From the NCBI RefSeq assembly GCF_963855985.1, contig NC_087107.1:5332001-5396000 (forward strand): 64,000 nucleotides of DNA. The letters run 5' to 3'. The DNA is from Ostrinia nubilalis (taxonomy: Eukaryota > Arthropoda > Insecta > Lepidoptera > Crambidae). Of this stretch, positions 1-11,990 are shown piece by piece (the stretch's first letter is position 1; each line of letters begins with the position of its first letter). The translations under genes were made by a program, and so were the position numbers. The notes under the pieces were generated by a model. It saw nothing but the letters and a program-made list of their open reading frames with translations. It ran no database searches and was not told where the DNA came from.

Positions 1-390
1 TCCTCACGCAGAACATTCAACTATATTTTTCAAAAATAATTAAAAAGTAACTGACGTACATAATTTTGCTTGACCGGGGAAAGATCGGTATACAAACTTC
101 CTGTGGGTAAGTTTAATATAATAATTGCACAGTAATAAGATAAGGATGTCACTGTATGAGAACGTCGGCGAATACACGACAAAAACGAAACCGACCCCGT
201 TGGCTGGGAACCGTGTAGCCAAAGCACGAATTAACCAAATTCTTTGACCGACTTTTAAAAAGGAGGAGGTTTTCAATACGGTTGCCGTTTGTTACCTCAG
301 AACTCAATTATCTGACAATCGATTTTTTTATTAAAATGATATACTCTCTATCTCCTAATAAATAAGGTGAATAATAGACCGGCGGAAGAC
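1..390. other. AT-rich, nothing recognised
   Basis: No coding, RNA or repeat feature could be supported. Confidence 0.5.
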
Positions 391-483
391 AAGGTGGAGC
401 GACGACCTCATAAAAGTAGCAGGAATGCGCTGGATGCAGGCCGCTCCTTGGTTTCAGCAGTGGACGTCTGGACGAAATGATGA
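391..483 (+). mobile_element. RTE-type LINE 3' fragment
   Basis: Contains GTGGAGCGACGACCTCATAA, then GCGCTGGATGCAGGCCGC and CAGCAGTGGACGTCTGG, with the final GAAATGATGAA tail. Heavily truncated and mutated. Confidence 0.75.
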
Positions 484-1740
484 AGGTAAATAGCGCAATT
501 AAGTATTTTCTACATTGTAGAGCACTTTTATGGACCTTTCGTTGCAAAAAAACTAGGAAAAATAGGTTATGAGAGTTACAAACTCATGTACGACCAACAT
601 TAATCAAAACATTATACAAAAATCACAGACAAAAGTTTGTTTTAAGCAATATTAGAATCATTCGTGCTACAGATACTACATGTTACATGCCCCATAACTA
701 CGACGCTCTACATTCTCACGATTTCAGCAAAAAATAAACGTAAAAATAACTTTTCAACAATAAAAACCTAATAATACATACCCAGTAATTACAAAGACAA
801 TTTCTTTTAAAATCTTAATTATGTGTTGTAAACGCGGGCAGCTTACATTTAATTAAAGGTGCTTTGCAGAGTAATAGCCTTGTGTAACCACGCGCAGTAG
901 GGTCTAAACTTCACGTACAAGTTATTATTTATTTATTTATTATTTATTTTAAAAAAAGTTAAATAATTGAGTATGGAAGTAAATGAAGTACCTAATGCAA
1001 AAATTAGGATGATTAATGTAGGTTTTATTACAACAACGCCGATAAAATGTTAAAATCTATGGCAAAAACAGACAGGTAAGAAGTACGAGTAAAGCTATAT
1101 CTTAGTCCGTCAAGCCTCGCTAATCGAGACTCAATAGAAATCAATTGTTTCAGGGTTTTATACGACGGTTTGGGGTTTGATGGGCAATGATGGGTTAATT
1201 TCGAAGAGGACACACTTGTGCCAAGTGTCGAGTAAATATTTGAGAAAATAAAATGCGTTATGCACAAGAGCTACTGCAGCAGGTTATGTGGGAGGAATTC
1301 CAATCAAATTGACCCACTAAAAACCTTCAGGCCTCTATTTGGAGGAAATTGGAGGTTTACCTAATGTTCGCATGTCACCTTACAATGAACCCACTGCGTT
1401 CAGGATAATTGTAGTAGCTAAAGGAAATTGTGCATTCTGCTAGGAACCTAAGCTCAAATAAAAAGTTTTATTACATAATTTACCCGCGTTTGAGCACAAT
1501 CTATTTGGGTGATAAAATATTTTACGAATTTTCGTAATTCTGTCAATAAAACAGAGACAAATGGTTTTATTTAGTTTAATGTTCATTCTTATAGGGATAG
1601 TAAATACGCCGCCTAAGAAAAGAGGCGTGTGTAATACTTCCATTCGCTCACGGCTTCGGTCGCGTTAAACTTTACCCCCGTTTCATCCCCTGGGGTGAAT
1701 TTTATTTAGAAAAAGCATTTGTTAGCGAATGCTATCTATC
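484..1740. other. AT-rich, mostly unrecognised
   Basis: Only a short stretch at 1651-1735 (CGGCTTCGGTCGCGTTAAAC and a following GGGGTGAATTTTAT) resembles the ends of the dispersed repeat seen at 2605 and 18244. No gene. Confidence 0.45.
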
Positions 1741-1876
1741 TCATAATCATCATCATCATTTCAGCTACAGGACGTCCACTGCTGAAGTAAGTCTCCCATG
1801 ATTTCCAAAATTGGCCGGTTGGCAGCGGCGTGCACCCCAGTGCCATCCCGCAAGCCTTATAAGGTCATCTGTCCAC
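1741..1876 (-). mobile_element. RTE-type LINE 3' fragment
   Basis: The + strand begins (CAT)n TTTCAGCTACAGGACGTCC and continues through GGCCGGTTGGCAGCGGCGTG to GGTCATCTGTCCAC, the reverse complement of the RTE 3' terminus. Confidence 0.8.
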
Positions 1877-1959
1877 TTTAACTCAATAGTGGTAACTAGA
1901 CAGGCGTATTGAGAACAAACACTAAAACCGCTCTATGATCCCAAAAAGGGTTTTTTTTT

Positions 1960-2185
1960 CGGTTTGGTTGGTGATAAGGCTTGTTTTAAGTTCGCCTGGC
2001 TAGCTACCAGCATCTTACCTGAGTCTGTCTCCATAGTAAAAATATGAACAGCATTGTTGTTTTTCGCGAGTTAGAGGTAAGATAGCCAGTGTCTCTGTTG
2101 AAGCTCGCTTGCACCTTAGGAGGCTTCACTTTCCACCAGGTGAGATGCAGGCCAAGAGTTTCCTCGTTGTGGATTTAAAAAACCC
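1960..2185 (+). mobile_element. SINE body (same family as 28133-28440), head missing
   Basis: Shares GGCTTGTT, CGCCTGGCTAG, ACAGCATTG, GAAGCTCGCTTGCACC, CACTTTCCA, CAGGCCAAGAGTTTCC and TTGTGG in order with the copy at 28133, where a tRNA-like head is present. Confidence 0.5.
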
Positions 2186-2604
2186 CGTCTCCAATTTACC
2201 AGAGGCAAAAGGTCACCAAGTCAGGATACGTACTTCTGTTCTATGCCTATAGCAGACTTATAACATCCTCCTTTACATTGTAAGTAACCCCGGGCATAGA
2301 CAAGGAGGGCGTGGCACATCCGCCCTTATCAGTTCCGGCTGCTATCGCTACTGGGTCCACTACATGCTTATCGAGCAAACAATATCAAACAAAAGTTTTA
2401 AACAGTAATGTTTACTGATGTAGATTAAATAAAATAATTGAAAAGATTACTTTTATAAGTCTTTAGGTCAACGAATTAGGGTATTTTTCCAAGAGTATGG
2501 ACGCCGTGAAAAAACGTAAAATGGATTTATCCTTTAAAATTAAAAAAAAGAATTGTAACATAGTTGTTACAATTTTAGTTAGTTCAATTAATTAATTTGT
2601 TCGA
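2186..2604. other. unclassified, partly repeat-like
   Basis: A GC-richer piece (CCCGGGCATAGACAAGGAGG, GTGGCACATCCGCCCTTATC) suggests a degraded repeat, followed by AT-rich sequence. No gene. Confidence 0.3.
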
Positions 2605-3089
2605 TAGTTCGAACCGCGACTTCGTACGCGTGGATCCCGTTTTACCCCCTTCATCTATCTTATGCGGTTTAGATATTTTCATACAAATGTTTTTTCCCGC
2701 TAACTCCCGTTCCCGTGGAAATTTTCCAATATCCTGTTGTAACTTTAAGTTTAAGCTTTAAGTTTATTAAGGTACCTACATGCCAAATTTCAAGCGTCTA
2801 ACTTAAGCGGTTTAGATTTTTCATACTAAAGGATTATCCCGCTAATTCCCGTTCCCGTAAGAATTTCGGGAATTACTTGTTGTAACTAAGCTTTAAGTTT
2901 ACTAAGGTACCTACATGCCAAATTTCAAGCGCCTAACTTAAGCGGTTTAGATTTTTCATACAAAAGGATTTTCCCGCTAATTCCAATTCCCGTGGGAATT
3001 CCTAAGTATAACCTGCCCAGGAGTATGAAGAATAATTGTACCAAGTTTCGTTAAAATCCGTCAAGTAGTTTTTGTTTCTATAAGGAACA

Positions 3090-3121
<32 letters not shown>

Positions 3122-3243
3122 AAAATTTTACTGATTGCATTTTTGGCATCAGTATCGATCACTAATCACCCCCTGATAGTTATTTTGAAAATATATTTCA
3201 TGTACAGAATTGACCTCTCTACAGATTTATTATAAGTATAGAT
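2605..3243 (-). mobile_element. Helitron-like non-autonomous element with internal 135-bp tandem repeats
   Basis: On the minus strand it begins ATCTATACTTATAATAAATC, has a (CTGT)n tract, and ends in a hairpin-like GC segment (CACGCGTACGAAGTCGCGG). The interior carries about 2.7 copies of a 135-bp unit, marked by GGTACCTACATGCCAAATTT at 2771 and 2906. The TC-TATACT..ATAATA start and GC hairpin end suggest Helitron ends; a LINE 3' end is the alternative. Confidence 0.5.
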
Positions 3244-3256
3244 TATTGAATTCATA

Positions 3257-3370
3257 AGACCCGGTAAAGTTTACCAAATGCAAGCAAATGGAGGGCTTGG
3301 CCTACTCTGGCCGCACGGGTTGGGGAGGCCTAATGTTTGCATATTTGTCCCTTAGTCGCCTCTTATGATA
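3257..3370 (+). repeat. dispersed repeat fragment
   Basis: GAGGGCTTGGCCTACTCTGG, CACGGGTTGGGGAGGCC and TTGTCCCTTAGTCGCC recur with changes at 16383-16600, so this is a shared dispersed repeat of unknown class. Confidence 0.5.
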
Positions 3371-3601
3371 CCACTAGCTTTCCGCCCGCGGGTTCGCCCG
3401 CGTGGAATTTTGTCTGTCACAGAAAAACTTTATCACGCACGTTCCTGTTTCAAAAACCGGGATAAAAACTATCCTATGTCCGTTCTCGGGACTCAAACTA
3501 TCTCTATGCCAAATTTCATCAAAATCGGTTCAGTGGTTTAGGCGTGAAAGAGAGACAGACAGACAGAATTACTTTCGCATTTATAATATTAGTAGGTATA
3601 T
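3371..3601 (-). mobile_element. Helitron-like non-autonomous element
   Basis: The minus strand starts TACTAATATTATAAATGCGA, has a CTGT tract and a conserved interior (AAACCACTGAACCGATTTTG), and ends with the hairpin CGCGGGCGAACCCGCGGGCG followed by GAAAGCTAGT. Hairpin plus CTAGT fits a Helitron 3' end. Confidence 0.55.
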
Positions 3602-4029
3602 ATTGGAAGAGTAGAAGTAGTACAATTGAATTAGTGTTAAGCAGTTAATTTAACCGCAGTTTGACCTAATATTCGTTCGTGTGTTTTGTCATGCAAATAT
3701 GCAAGTAGGCCTAACATAATCGCATATTATGCCACTAGGTTATACAGCTTCCTAGTGGCTGAAGTCAAGGTTTCTTTATTTACATGAATTAACATAATTA
3801 AATAAAGCAACAATGTATTTAACTAATTAAAATTTTGACGTTTACTTACCTACCTAATTAGAAGCAAATAACAGATCCACCTTTAGCGTTCCTTTTTTTA
3901 CGTTATCATCGATTAATTTACTATAATTTTTAATTACACTTTCAAGACTTAACCCCCTATATTTTTGCCGTATTAAGTATATTCCTTGGCTTACGAATAA
4001 TATATGTATAACGCAGCAAGGGACGTCCA
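3602..4029. other. AT-rich, nothing recognised
   Basis: No coding or repeat feature supported. Confidence 0.5.
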
Positions 4030-4165
4030 CCCACTAGGTGGACCGACGACATCATAAAGGTAGCAGGAAGGCGCTGAACGCAGGCCACTACCAACCGGGC
4101 AACATGGAAAGAATTGGGGGAGGCCTATGTTCAGCAGTGAACGTCCTATGACTGAGATGATGATG
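4030..4165 (+). mobile_element. RTE-type LINE 3' fragment
   Basis: Runs from CTAGGTGGACCGACGAC through GGCGCTGAACGCAGGCC, GGGGGAGGCCTATGTTCAGC and GTCCTATGACTGAGATG to a GATGATG end. Confidence 0.85.
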
Positions 4166-6465
4166 CATAATATAATTCAGTATAATATTATAATATCAAA
4201 GATCTACCAATGTACACCTCTTGTACCATTTTAGTTGTTCTCTTTTAGATCCTATGTAAAACGATGCAATCATGCAGGTAATTATTTAAGTAAAATAATA
4301 TGCTTAATCAGTTAAACCGATATGAAATATGAGCTCCAAACTCTAAACGAATCTGTATTTATTAAATTTCTTTTCCTTATCTCCACATTCCACAGTCGAT
4401 TCAATTTCAAACACTCAAGAGCCGTATTTACTTAATAAGAATCTGTTTATTATCATTACACATATGATTTCCTCGAATCTAAACACGAAATTAGCCTTCG
4501 TTGCCGTCGTAAGTAAGGCTTAATGTTTGACCAAAATGTATAATTGTCATTAGATGAACTAACAAACAAAAACCGACTTTGTACACCCAAAATTTAGATT
4601 CACTTTCCATCAACTCACTCACTCTATCATCTAAGTTGGGGCAGTTATTTGAAACTTAACTTTGAAAGCAGAAGTGTAAGGTTGGTTTTTAAATGATAAA
4701 AGATTGTAATGATATTGATAATCTGTAAGATAAAGCAGGCCGTTAGACAGCGGTCAATTAAGACGAACATTAAAAATATTCACCTGTTAGTTTTGATGGA
4801 ATTACTTCATTTAACTTGGGGTCAGTTGTGATATTTGGAGTAATTGTGTACTCTTTACATGGTTTTCGCATGAGTTCTTCAATTTCCAGTTATTTCGTAG
4901 ATCAAACGATTTAAATGCGAAATCTGTTTGTCTGTTTGTTTAAAACCTTTGTCTGTTTGTTTATTAAGCTTTCAAGCCTAAAAGCAGCGTCATTTTAATT
5001 ATTTTCGTAGATAATGATTGGACGTACTCATAGTAAATGAAAGAATACCATGAAAGTTTGTATGAAAACCTCATTATTTCTAATGTTATGAACTTTTTAA
5101 TCAATTAATGATGCAATTATTTGTATAATTTTATGGAGAGTCGACGCTACGTAATCTTAACACTGTGGCATCTTATTCAATGCAATAGAGATACTTATTT
5201 ACAGCATAAAGTTAAGTTTCATGTATGTTCGAGTATACGAGTGTATGTGAAAACTGCCTTATTCAATCAATTTAAAGAACTTGAAAGAGTCCCAAAAACG
5301 TTTTATTTAAGCAGACGCCATTGTTAAATAACATTAAATCCAGGATTCACTGAATAAAACAAAGGACTATTGTCCTGTTATCGCACTGTTGACGTTCAAA
5401 AAAGTGTAGATTTTCGACTAGATCAAATTACTCAGACTGTATTGTCTAAGCACCCAGTTCACACTCAACATTTTACGAAAATAACCAAAAGAATCAGTCA
5501 ATCTATTGCTAAATAGAAACCACTGGTCTCGTCACTAGGATTCACATTATTTATGTGTCATAATACCTATTATGAATTAATTACATCAACTTTAGAAATC
5601 TTTATGAAGAAGTTAATAAATTCTCAAAAAGCTGTTATAAATGAATGTTTATTACGCAAACTCATATTAAGTATTATAAGCTGCCTATTTTGTGATTAAA
5701 TTGCTGAACAATATCAAGTTGATTTGCGACACAAGGATCGCTGAACGATTTTTTTTATTGCAAACCAAGTAAATATTTGTTGGCTAACCAAATGATTTTA
5801 ATGCTGCTTTTAGTGGCCAACCAAATGTTATTACGGCTGATCATTTAATTAATTCCCTTTAAAAATTTGAGCACCAGAATGCCCCTTTAAAAACGGAAAG
5901 TAAGCGATTGTAGTAGGTACCTACTCACTTACTGAATATTTTCATATAACAATTTAATATAGAGAAAGCTTTCATTATGAGCACAAATTACCTTCCTGTG
6001 AATAATTTTTAAAATTATTATTATCTTTGAAAATAGGATAAATGTCTAACAAGCTACTGGGTCTCATCAGCAAACAAATAGACGTAATTGGATGATCATT
6101 GTTGTTTTCATACACAACATAAAAAGGCCCAGTAGGTTTACTTGTATCAATTTTATTTATTTACACTCTCTGCACATAATATTGATAAATAAAAAAATAA
6201 ACTGCTCGGTGTTAAGATGTAAATTTTATAATACCTAATATCTTTGCGTGGTATTCTTAAAAAGGTAAATAGTTCGTTTGAATACCGCTAGGGGTTTTGT
6301 TTTTGGTTGGTTCTTCGGTTGTTCTCGCCATGACTGTTTGAATTGTAATACGTTTTATTTTACTTGAAATCAATCTTAAAAGAAATCTTACTCAAGAGTT
6401 TATTTTAACCACACATTAACACTCGGTATCAATGTTGTTTAGTTCATCCTAATAATCCTCCTACA
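4166..6465. other. AT-rich unique-looking sequence
   Basis: About 2.3 kb with only short random reading frames. Nothing supported. Confidence 0.5.
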
Positions 6466-6818
6466 ACGCAGCAGCCTAGTGATGGCTGCTAATTTTGTTA
6501 GACAGGACGTTATTAATTTCACTCTAAGGCTGAGTTGCACCACCTAACTTTGACCGTAACTATGACGTTAACCGGTGTTTTTTGATGGAGTTTGACAGAT
6601 TTTTGACGTTTGTCAAAGTTAAAGTAAGATGGTGCAACCCAGCCTAAAAGTACCAGGGCAACATAACCTTACAGGATTTCGATGTTTTTATTTTTCGGGA
6701 ATACCAAGAAAACTCTTGTATAAACCTTCCAAGAGTACCACGGCCACATAACCATGTTGATGAATTTAATAACGTCCTGTCTATCAAATACATTAGCAGC
6801 CAGCACTAGTCTGCAGTA
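6466..6818. repeat. compound TIR element carrying a foldback MITE
   Basis: Outer arms are inverted: left GGCTGCTAATTTTG then TTAGACAGGACGTTATTAA, right TTAATAACGTCCTGTCTA then ATTAGCAGCC, extended outward by CGCAGCCTAGTG / CACTAGTCTGCAG. The foldback family copy 6528-6645 (GGCTGAGTTGCACCACC ... ATGGTGCAACCCAGCCT) sits inside the left half. No coding sequence. Confidence 0.7.
6528..6645. repeat. foldback MITE 'GGCTGAGTTGCACCA' family, copy 1
   Basis: Arms GGCTGAGTTGCACCACC and GATGGTGCAACCCAGCC are complementary, and inner arms (AACTTTGACCGTAAC / TTTGTCAAAGTT) extend the hairpin to almost full length. Confidence 0.85.
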
Positions 6819-7062
6819 TTATAGGTTAGGGTTTCCCAATTTTTTTTTTGCCAAGGTACCCTAATTGATTATACTTTTCCTAGCGGAACCCCCATACTAC
6901 TCCGCCCGCACGCCCTGTCCCTCCCTTGTGCGTAAACAAGTCGGTGCGCGCGAACAACGTCGGTCACGAAACGTGGGATAATATTTTGTACGGAACCCTT
7001 GCGGCCTTTCCACGGAACCCCAGGGTTCCGCGGACCACCTTTCGGGAACCGCTGTTATAGGT
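6819..7062. mobile_element. hAT-type MITE with 8-bp target duplication
   Basis: The element 6827-7054 starts TAGGGTTTCCCAA and ends CGGGAACCGCTG, imperfect inverted ends, flanked by TTATAGGT at 6819-6826 and 7055-7062. The 8-bp duplication and ends fit the hAT superfamily. The interior (GCACGCCCTGTCCC, CACGGAACCCCAGGGTTCC) is non-coding. Confidence 0.85.
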
Positions 7063-7190
7063 GTTCTAAGTGGAATACTTCGTCATCGTAATTTTAATTC
7101 CACTTAGAGCACCTACCCAAAATATCGATAGGTGCTCTAAGTGAAATAGGCCAGGTGCTATTTAAGCGGGTGCTCAAAGTGGAATACGTC
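7063..7190. repeat. cluster of direct and inverted 'GGTGCTCTAAGTGGAATA' motifs
   Basis: The motif GTTCTAAGTGGAATAC (7063) recurs inverted as TTCCACTTAGAGCACC (7098), direct as GGTGCTCTAAGTGAAATA (7132) and as GGTGCTCAAAGTGGAATAC (7170). Possibly a decayed inverted-repeat element. Confidence 0.45.
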
Positions 7191-7654
7191 ATTTATTAAC
7201 TGGGCCTGCTGATCCTCTTCTGTGCCATCAATATAAAAATTACCATTACACATACATTGTTTCGCCATTTTAGTTGCTGTTTCATCAAGGCATTTATATG
7301 AAAAGTTAACTGTAATTGGCAAGGTTTATTGTAGACGAAAACCTAGTTATAGTCGGTTAACGGCGTGATGGCTCGTTTATTAGCTACTTGAGTATCACTC
7401 GAATGTAGTTGCCAAAAGTTTAATGCGGTTATAACAGTTAAAAATAACTTATGGAGAAGACAAGGGGTACGACTGGGAAATAACAGTCATAGGGTCAATT
7501 CACCTATTATCTAGAATCATGATTTTTCGCCTGAAAGTATGTAATTTGCTTTCAGGTCTAGAAGTCATGACCTGCTGAACATTGCTGATCTGATTACTTA
7601 ACTGCAGAGTAATTAAAATTTTCAAATGAGCAGTGTTCCAATTAATTGTACGTT

Positions 7655-7825
7655 CATTTCAGCCAAATGACGTCCACTGCTAGACAAAGGCCTCCCCCAA
7701 GGATTTCCACTACGATCCTACCCGCATCCAGGTGCTTCCCGCGATCTTCACCAGATCGTCGGTCCATCTAGTGGGAGGCCTGCCCTTACTACGTCTTCCA
7801 GCTCATGGTCGTCACTCGAGAACTA
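7655..7825 (-). mobile_element. RTE-type LINE 3' fragment
   Basis: The + strand reads TTTCAGCCAAATGACGTCCA, AAAGGCCTCCCCCAAGGATT, then ATCGTCGGTCCATCTAGTGG and the TTCCAGCTCATGGTCGTCAC region, the complement of the RTE ORF end and 3' UTR. Confidence 0.85.
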
Positions 7826-10703
7826 GACAGGAGGCAAACGAGGATTAATTATACACACGTAATGTTACCGTTGACATATTGGGAACATTTATACAAATAA
7901 AAGCGTCATCTGAAATATCGTAAAACGTTACTATGAATTCGATTACGCTTTGTTACCATATTCCAATAACATTGAACGTCACGCGTACAAAATACGCCAA
8001 CGTACCTACAACTCACGCAACCACGCATGTTCTGTTATCAATAAAGACCATGAGGGATATGATTTTCCTTAGTACCTACCCTATGACATAATAATATTTA
8101 TTTGTTTTTATTTTCACCAATTTATAACTTAACTTAAAGTAAGTAAGTCAAGAAAAGGCTTCCTCAATCTCAACAAAATATGGTCCTAAAACCTTCTTGA
8201 TTGAATAATACAACTAGGATCATGATAGTTTAACTATTAGAATATTTCGAGTTACATTACCTGATACTCTGAATATTTTCTAGAGGTATACAGGTCCCCC
8301 AGAAATTAAATTTGAAAATAATTATTTTCGTTTGTTGAAGGAATGTAGACAGAAATCAGTAAGCCAGGTGCTATTACCCGGTTGCACCGCAGATTGCAGT
8401 AATTATTTTATCTAAATTTTAAATGTCACCATCTCAAAATTGGTGTAATATCCCACACCACACGAGATTATAAAATAGCGATTTCAATATAATTTGTTTA
8501 ATCGTTAAATGACTTTTTTATAAACCTTTCGTAGTTAAGCTTTACATAAATAAAAAGCTAATTATTTACAAAAACGTAAGTACCTAATCAAATACCTACT
8601 CAGTAAATTCACCGTGTCGCTTTAATTAAAAGTAAACAAAAAACCCAATCTTAATCACGTTTTTGTATATCTTTAATATTAATTATAACCATATGCAAAC
8701 CGTCGCATCGCTTGTGAACTTGAATTGTAAGGAACGACAGAACATTAACCCTTCAACCGCCGCTTAAAAATCCAAAGAAAAAATCTTAACAATCTGACCA
8801 TTCCAACGGTCAAACTTTTTTGCTACTGTCAGATGGGTATTCTTTTAGGGGAGAGGGGAACCGCGGAAGGGTGAAGACGAAATTATGGTTCCTTACCCTA
8901 ATTTACACTTCGGATGGGTTTAACAACGGTCGAGTTTTGGGCAATATAAGGGTTGAAGATAATGTCAGGTAGCTTAATGAGCGTAAAAGTGGGACGAGAA
9001 AGTTGCTGATAGCCTTTAGCTGACACATAAAATATGATAATTATGATACTTTTTTAAAATAATGGTTAAGTAAGGGTTTTAGAAATACAAAACCCGTAAT
9101 CTCTGAATCGTATTCTGATTCTGAAATTACTTTTATAACACGATTCAATTCTAATCCAAAATACATTTAACTTCAGATTAGTAAGTAACTGTAGTACATT
9201 GTTCCTACTGAAATTCAGCTGAAAGAAAAGTTACATGCTTAAAGTTAAGCTCGAATTTAACTCTTAACCAGGCTCTGGTATCCACAGAGCCCATGCGGTG
9301 AAGAACGGTTGAAAACCAATGACTTTTTTTTCTTGACTTTCGCTGTTTGCGTTTAGCCACAACGGTGTGGGAAATGTCGTTTCTAGCGAGCCCAAATTTT
9401 AACCTACTTTGGAGCCTATAATTCCCCCATGTACTTACCTAACTTACTATCACGCAATAGGTTTATCGTCAAGTTAATATAGGTAACTAAGTACCTACTT
9501 AACTATGTGAATTTTGAAGCCGTTTTGCTGGCTTATAAGACCTATTATCACATATTAAGACCACATCCTTGACAATACGTGGTGTAAGGTCGGCGCGCAA
9601 TCGTGACCGACAATCGCGACATCCATGTGGCCGCCGCCTTACGGCAATAACAACAATATCATTATGAACTACGAAGGAAATTAATATTCAAAGTATTGTA
9701 AAGTCGTGTACACACGCGCGCAACGCATTAACAGACGGCGTGACGGCCTACGCAGCGCGTGCGCCGATCGCCGACACAGGGATGCATTTAGATTGATTTG
9801 AATAATATATAAATTGTATTACGCGAAGTTTCACATTGATAGAGGGTAGGTCTAGGTATATTTATGGATTATGATGATAGAACTTCTGATAAATGCCAGA
9901 TTCTCACACATTAAAAATAATAATTACAACTAAGCTGAAAACAACTTATTCACCAAATACACAACACATTCATAAGTTAAAAGGCTCTAAGCTCATGACG
10001 TTTAGGTAAACTAGAAATAAGTTTATCGAAGCAGTAAAAATACCTAACTAAACAACAGTATTAAATACAATCAAGCTTCCTTGTAAAAAAAAGTACTCTA
10101 TTACCTACATGTCAACTGAACAATATAAAGTGACACAGTCATTGAAAGAGACTGGTCTTTTTCCTCTTCTGTCGCTTTTATATTTCTGGCTAGTCACCGA
10201 ATTTAAACACATCAATATAATTATGGTTTCTCAATTTATCTAGCAATTTTTTGTTTGTTTTTGAATAAATTTAGTATTTTTTAAATATAAATTCATACAA
10301 AGTCCGTCCCTGTGCTAATAACTATCGCAACGGGCCGCCAGCGGGCGGTTTTTTCTCTAATTTACTTTGACAATGGCCGGTGAGGTGTCAAAGGAGGCAA
10401 CCCTTTGATGGCGACATATGCGCAAACGCCGTTTCCGGTGCGTTTCGAAAAAAGAACGTAAATTTTGCTAGACAAGGTAGGCTGCTAGAAAGGAAAGATG
10501 TTTTTAATATGGAAACTTTTGAACTTGACTAAGGATCGTTTATACTTAGTCCAAATGAATCTTTAGAGTAGGTTGTTAATATTTTAATCTTTAAATTAAT
10601 AAATAGCTCTTCTTACACATTTTGTAAACTGGTAACTTCTGTAATTAAAGTGTTACAAGACAGGCAATCTTGGATGCTCATAAAGTCATAGAAAATGAAG
10701 ATA
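7826..10703. other. AT-rich with GC-rich patches, no gene recognised
   Basis: GC/CpG-rich patches lie at 9590-9665 and 9715-9785 and around 10320-10440 (GGGCCGCCAGCGGGCGG). They carry no long open frame and no clear inverted termini. Confidence 0.4.
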
Positions 10704-10783
10704 CATCATTATCATCATTTCAGCCATAGAGCGTCCACCGCTGAACATAGCCCCCCAAATGATTTCCATAATGACCGGTTGCC
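10704..10783 (-). mobile_element. RTE-type LINE 3' end
   Basis: (CAT)n TTTCAGCCATAGAGCGTCCA and CTGAACATAGCCCCCCAAAT on the + strand mark the reverse-oriented RTE terminus. Confidence 0.75.
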
Positions 10784-11865
10784 TTACCTTACGTATAATG
10801 TATAATACATATCAACCTAAGGTTAATTTTCAAATCATTGCTTAGAAATATACAGAACAGGGTTCCAAATATAACGGTTATATTTTCTCTTTTTTTTCAA
10901 TTCACAGATTTTCATTGCCACACCATTTGCCGAAATTCGTTTATTCTTCGGAAACCGACAAAAAGTTCATTGAGCAAAAGTGTCATTTGTACAATGTGCA
11001 ACGGTGCATCACGTGCCCAAGGTGTAACGCACTTCCGAATAACCCTTTATCTGCGATCAGGTATAGGTGACACACATTTCGAATAGGGATGTTTGTAACC
11101 GATCGATCGGATATATGTATAGGTATCAAAAAGTGTTGTAATTTATATTTGTAATTTAAATCTCCTGATCGTTAATAATGACATTAAATAATGAAAAAAT
11201 AAATCATACTTAACTTAATATTGAACCAATGTTAAGCTTTCGTAGAAAAAACGCACGCTAAAAACAAAAAGTTAATAATCGACTCTAAGGGGCCTTAATT
11301 AAAACTCATGCTCAAAATAATAAACCCTGGGACATCTTTATGTTGAAGCCATTTTCTAATATGTAATCGCATTTTGGTTTACAGTTTGCACCACAAACAG
11401 GAATAACTCTTTTTATCTTTCGGAACTCTAACATAAATTCTTTTTTTAAACAATTTAGAGAAAAGATCCGTATCGACGTCACCCCATCCCTATCACCCAC
11501 AACCAAAACTTTTAATTATTGATGTCCGTGTGGTTTATGCAACGGCGCACGTCACTCAAGGTGCATTTCCGCGACACGAGACGTTGCGCACGCGACGCAA
11601 TCTGCAAGTTGTGGCACATTTCGGGTCTATTGTGCTTGTGTTGGTATTGTACGGCGGCCATTGTGGGGCACGTATGGCAAACACACCTTTGGACACATAA
11701 ATCACATAGGACCAAATGTGCGAATTTACATATTGGGTTTTGTTCAATTTCTTTCTTTTCATTCTTGCATACTTTCTATTGCATATGTTTACCATTTTAT
11801 TATGTTTCAAACCCATTATTAGATGTATTTACCTGCCTAAGTGCCTTACAGTGACTTGACTTACT
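10784..11865. other. no feature supported
   Basis: Contains an open frame at 11519-11854 rich in Cys, His and Trp, but with no recognisable domain or splice context. I do not call a gene. Confidence 0.35.
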
Positions 11866-11990
11866 TAAGGTCCTATGTCCCCTAGATGGGGCAGAAGGCG
11901 TCCACAACAGTCCTCCATCGCGTTCGGTCTTGAGCTTCGCGTTTGATCTCGCTCTAAGTCTTGCCGAATTTCTTCGCCTCGTCTGCCACA
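11866..11990 (-). mobile_element. fragment of a second LINE-like repeat
   Basis: CCTATGTCCCCTAGATGGGG, GCGTCCACAACAGTCCTCC and TCGCGTTCGGTCTTGAGC read like the complement of a LINE ORF end related to, but distinct from, the RTE fragments here. Confidence 0.45.

Noticed and set aside
10330..10360. Rho-independent-terminator-like GC hairpin plus T run
   Set aside because: This is eukaryotic DNA; a GC hairpin followed by T residues has no such meaning here.
11519..11854. Cys/His/Trp-rich frame as a zinc-finger protein
   Set aside because: Cysteine and histidine spacing does not match any finger type I know, and the opposite strand is equally open.
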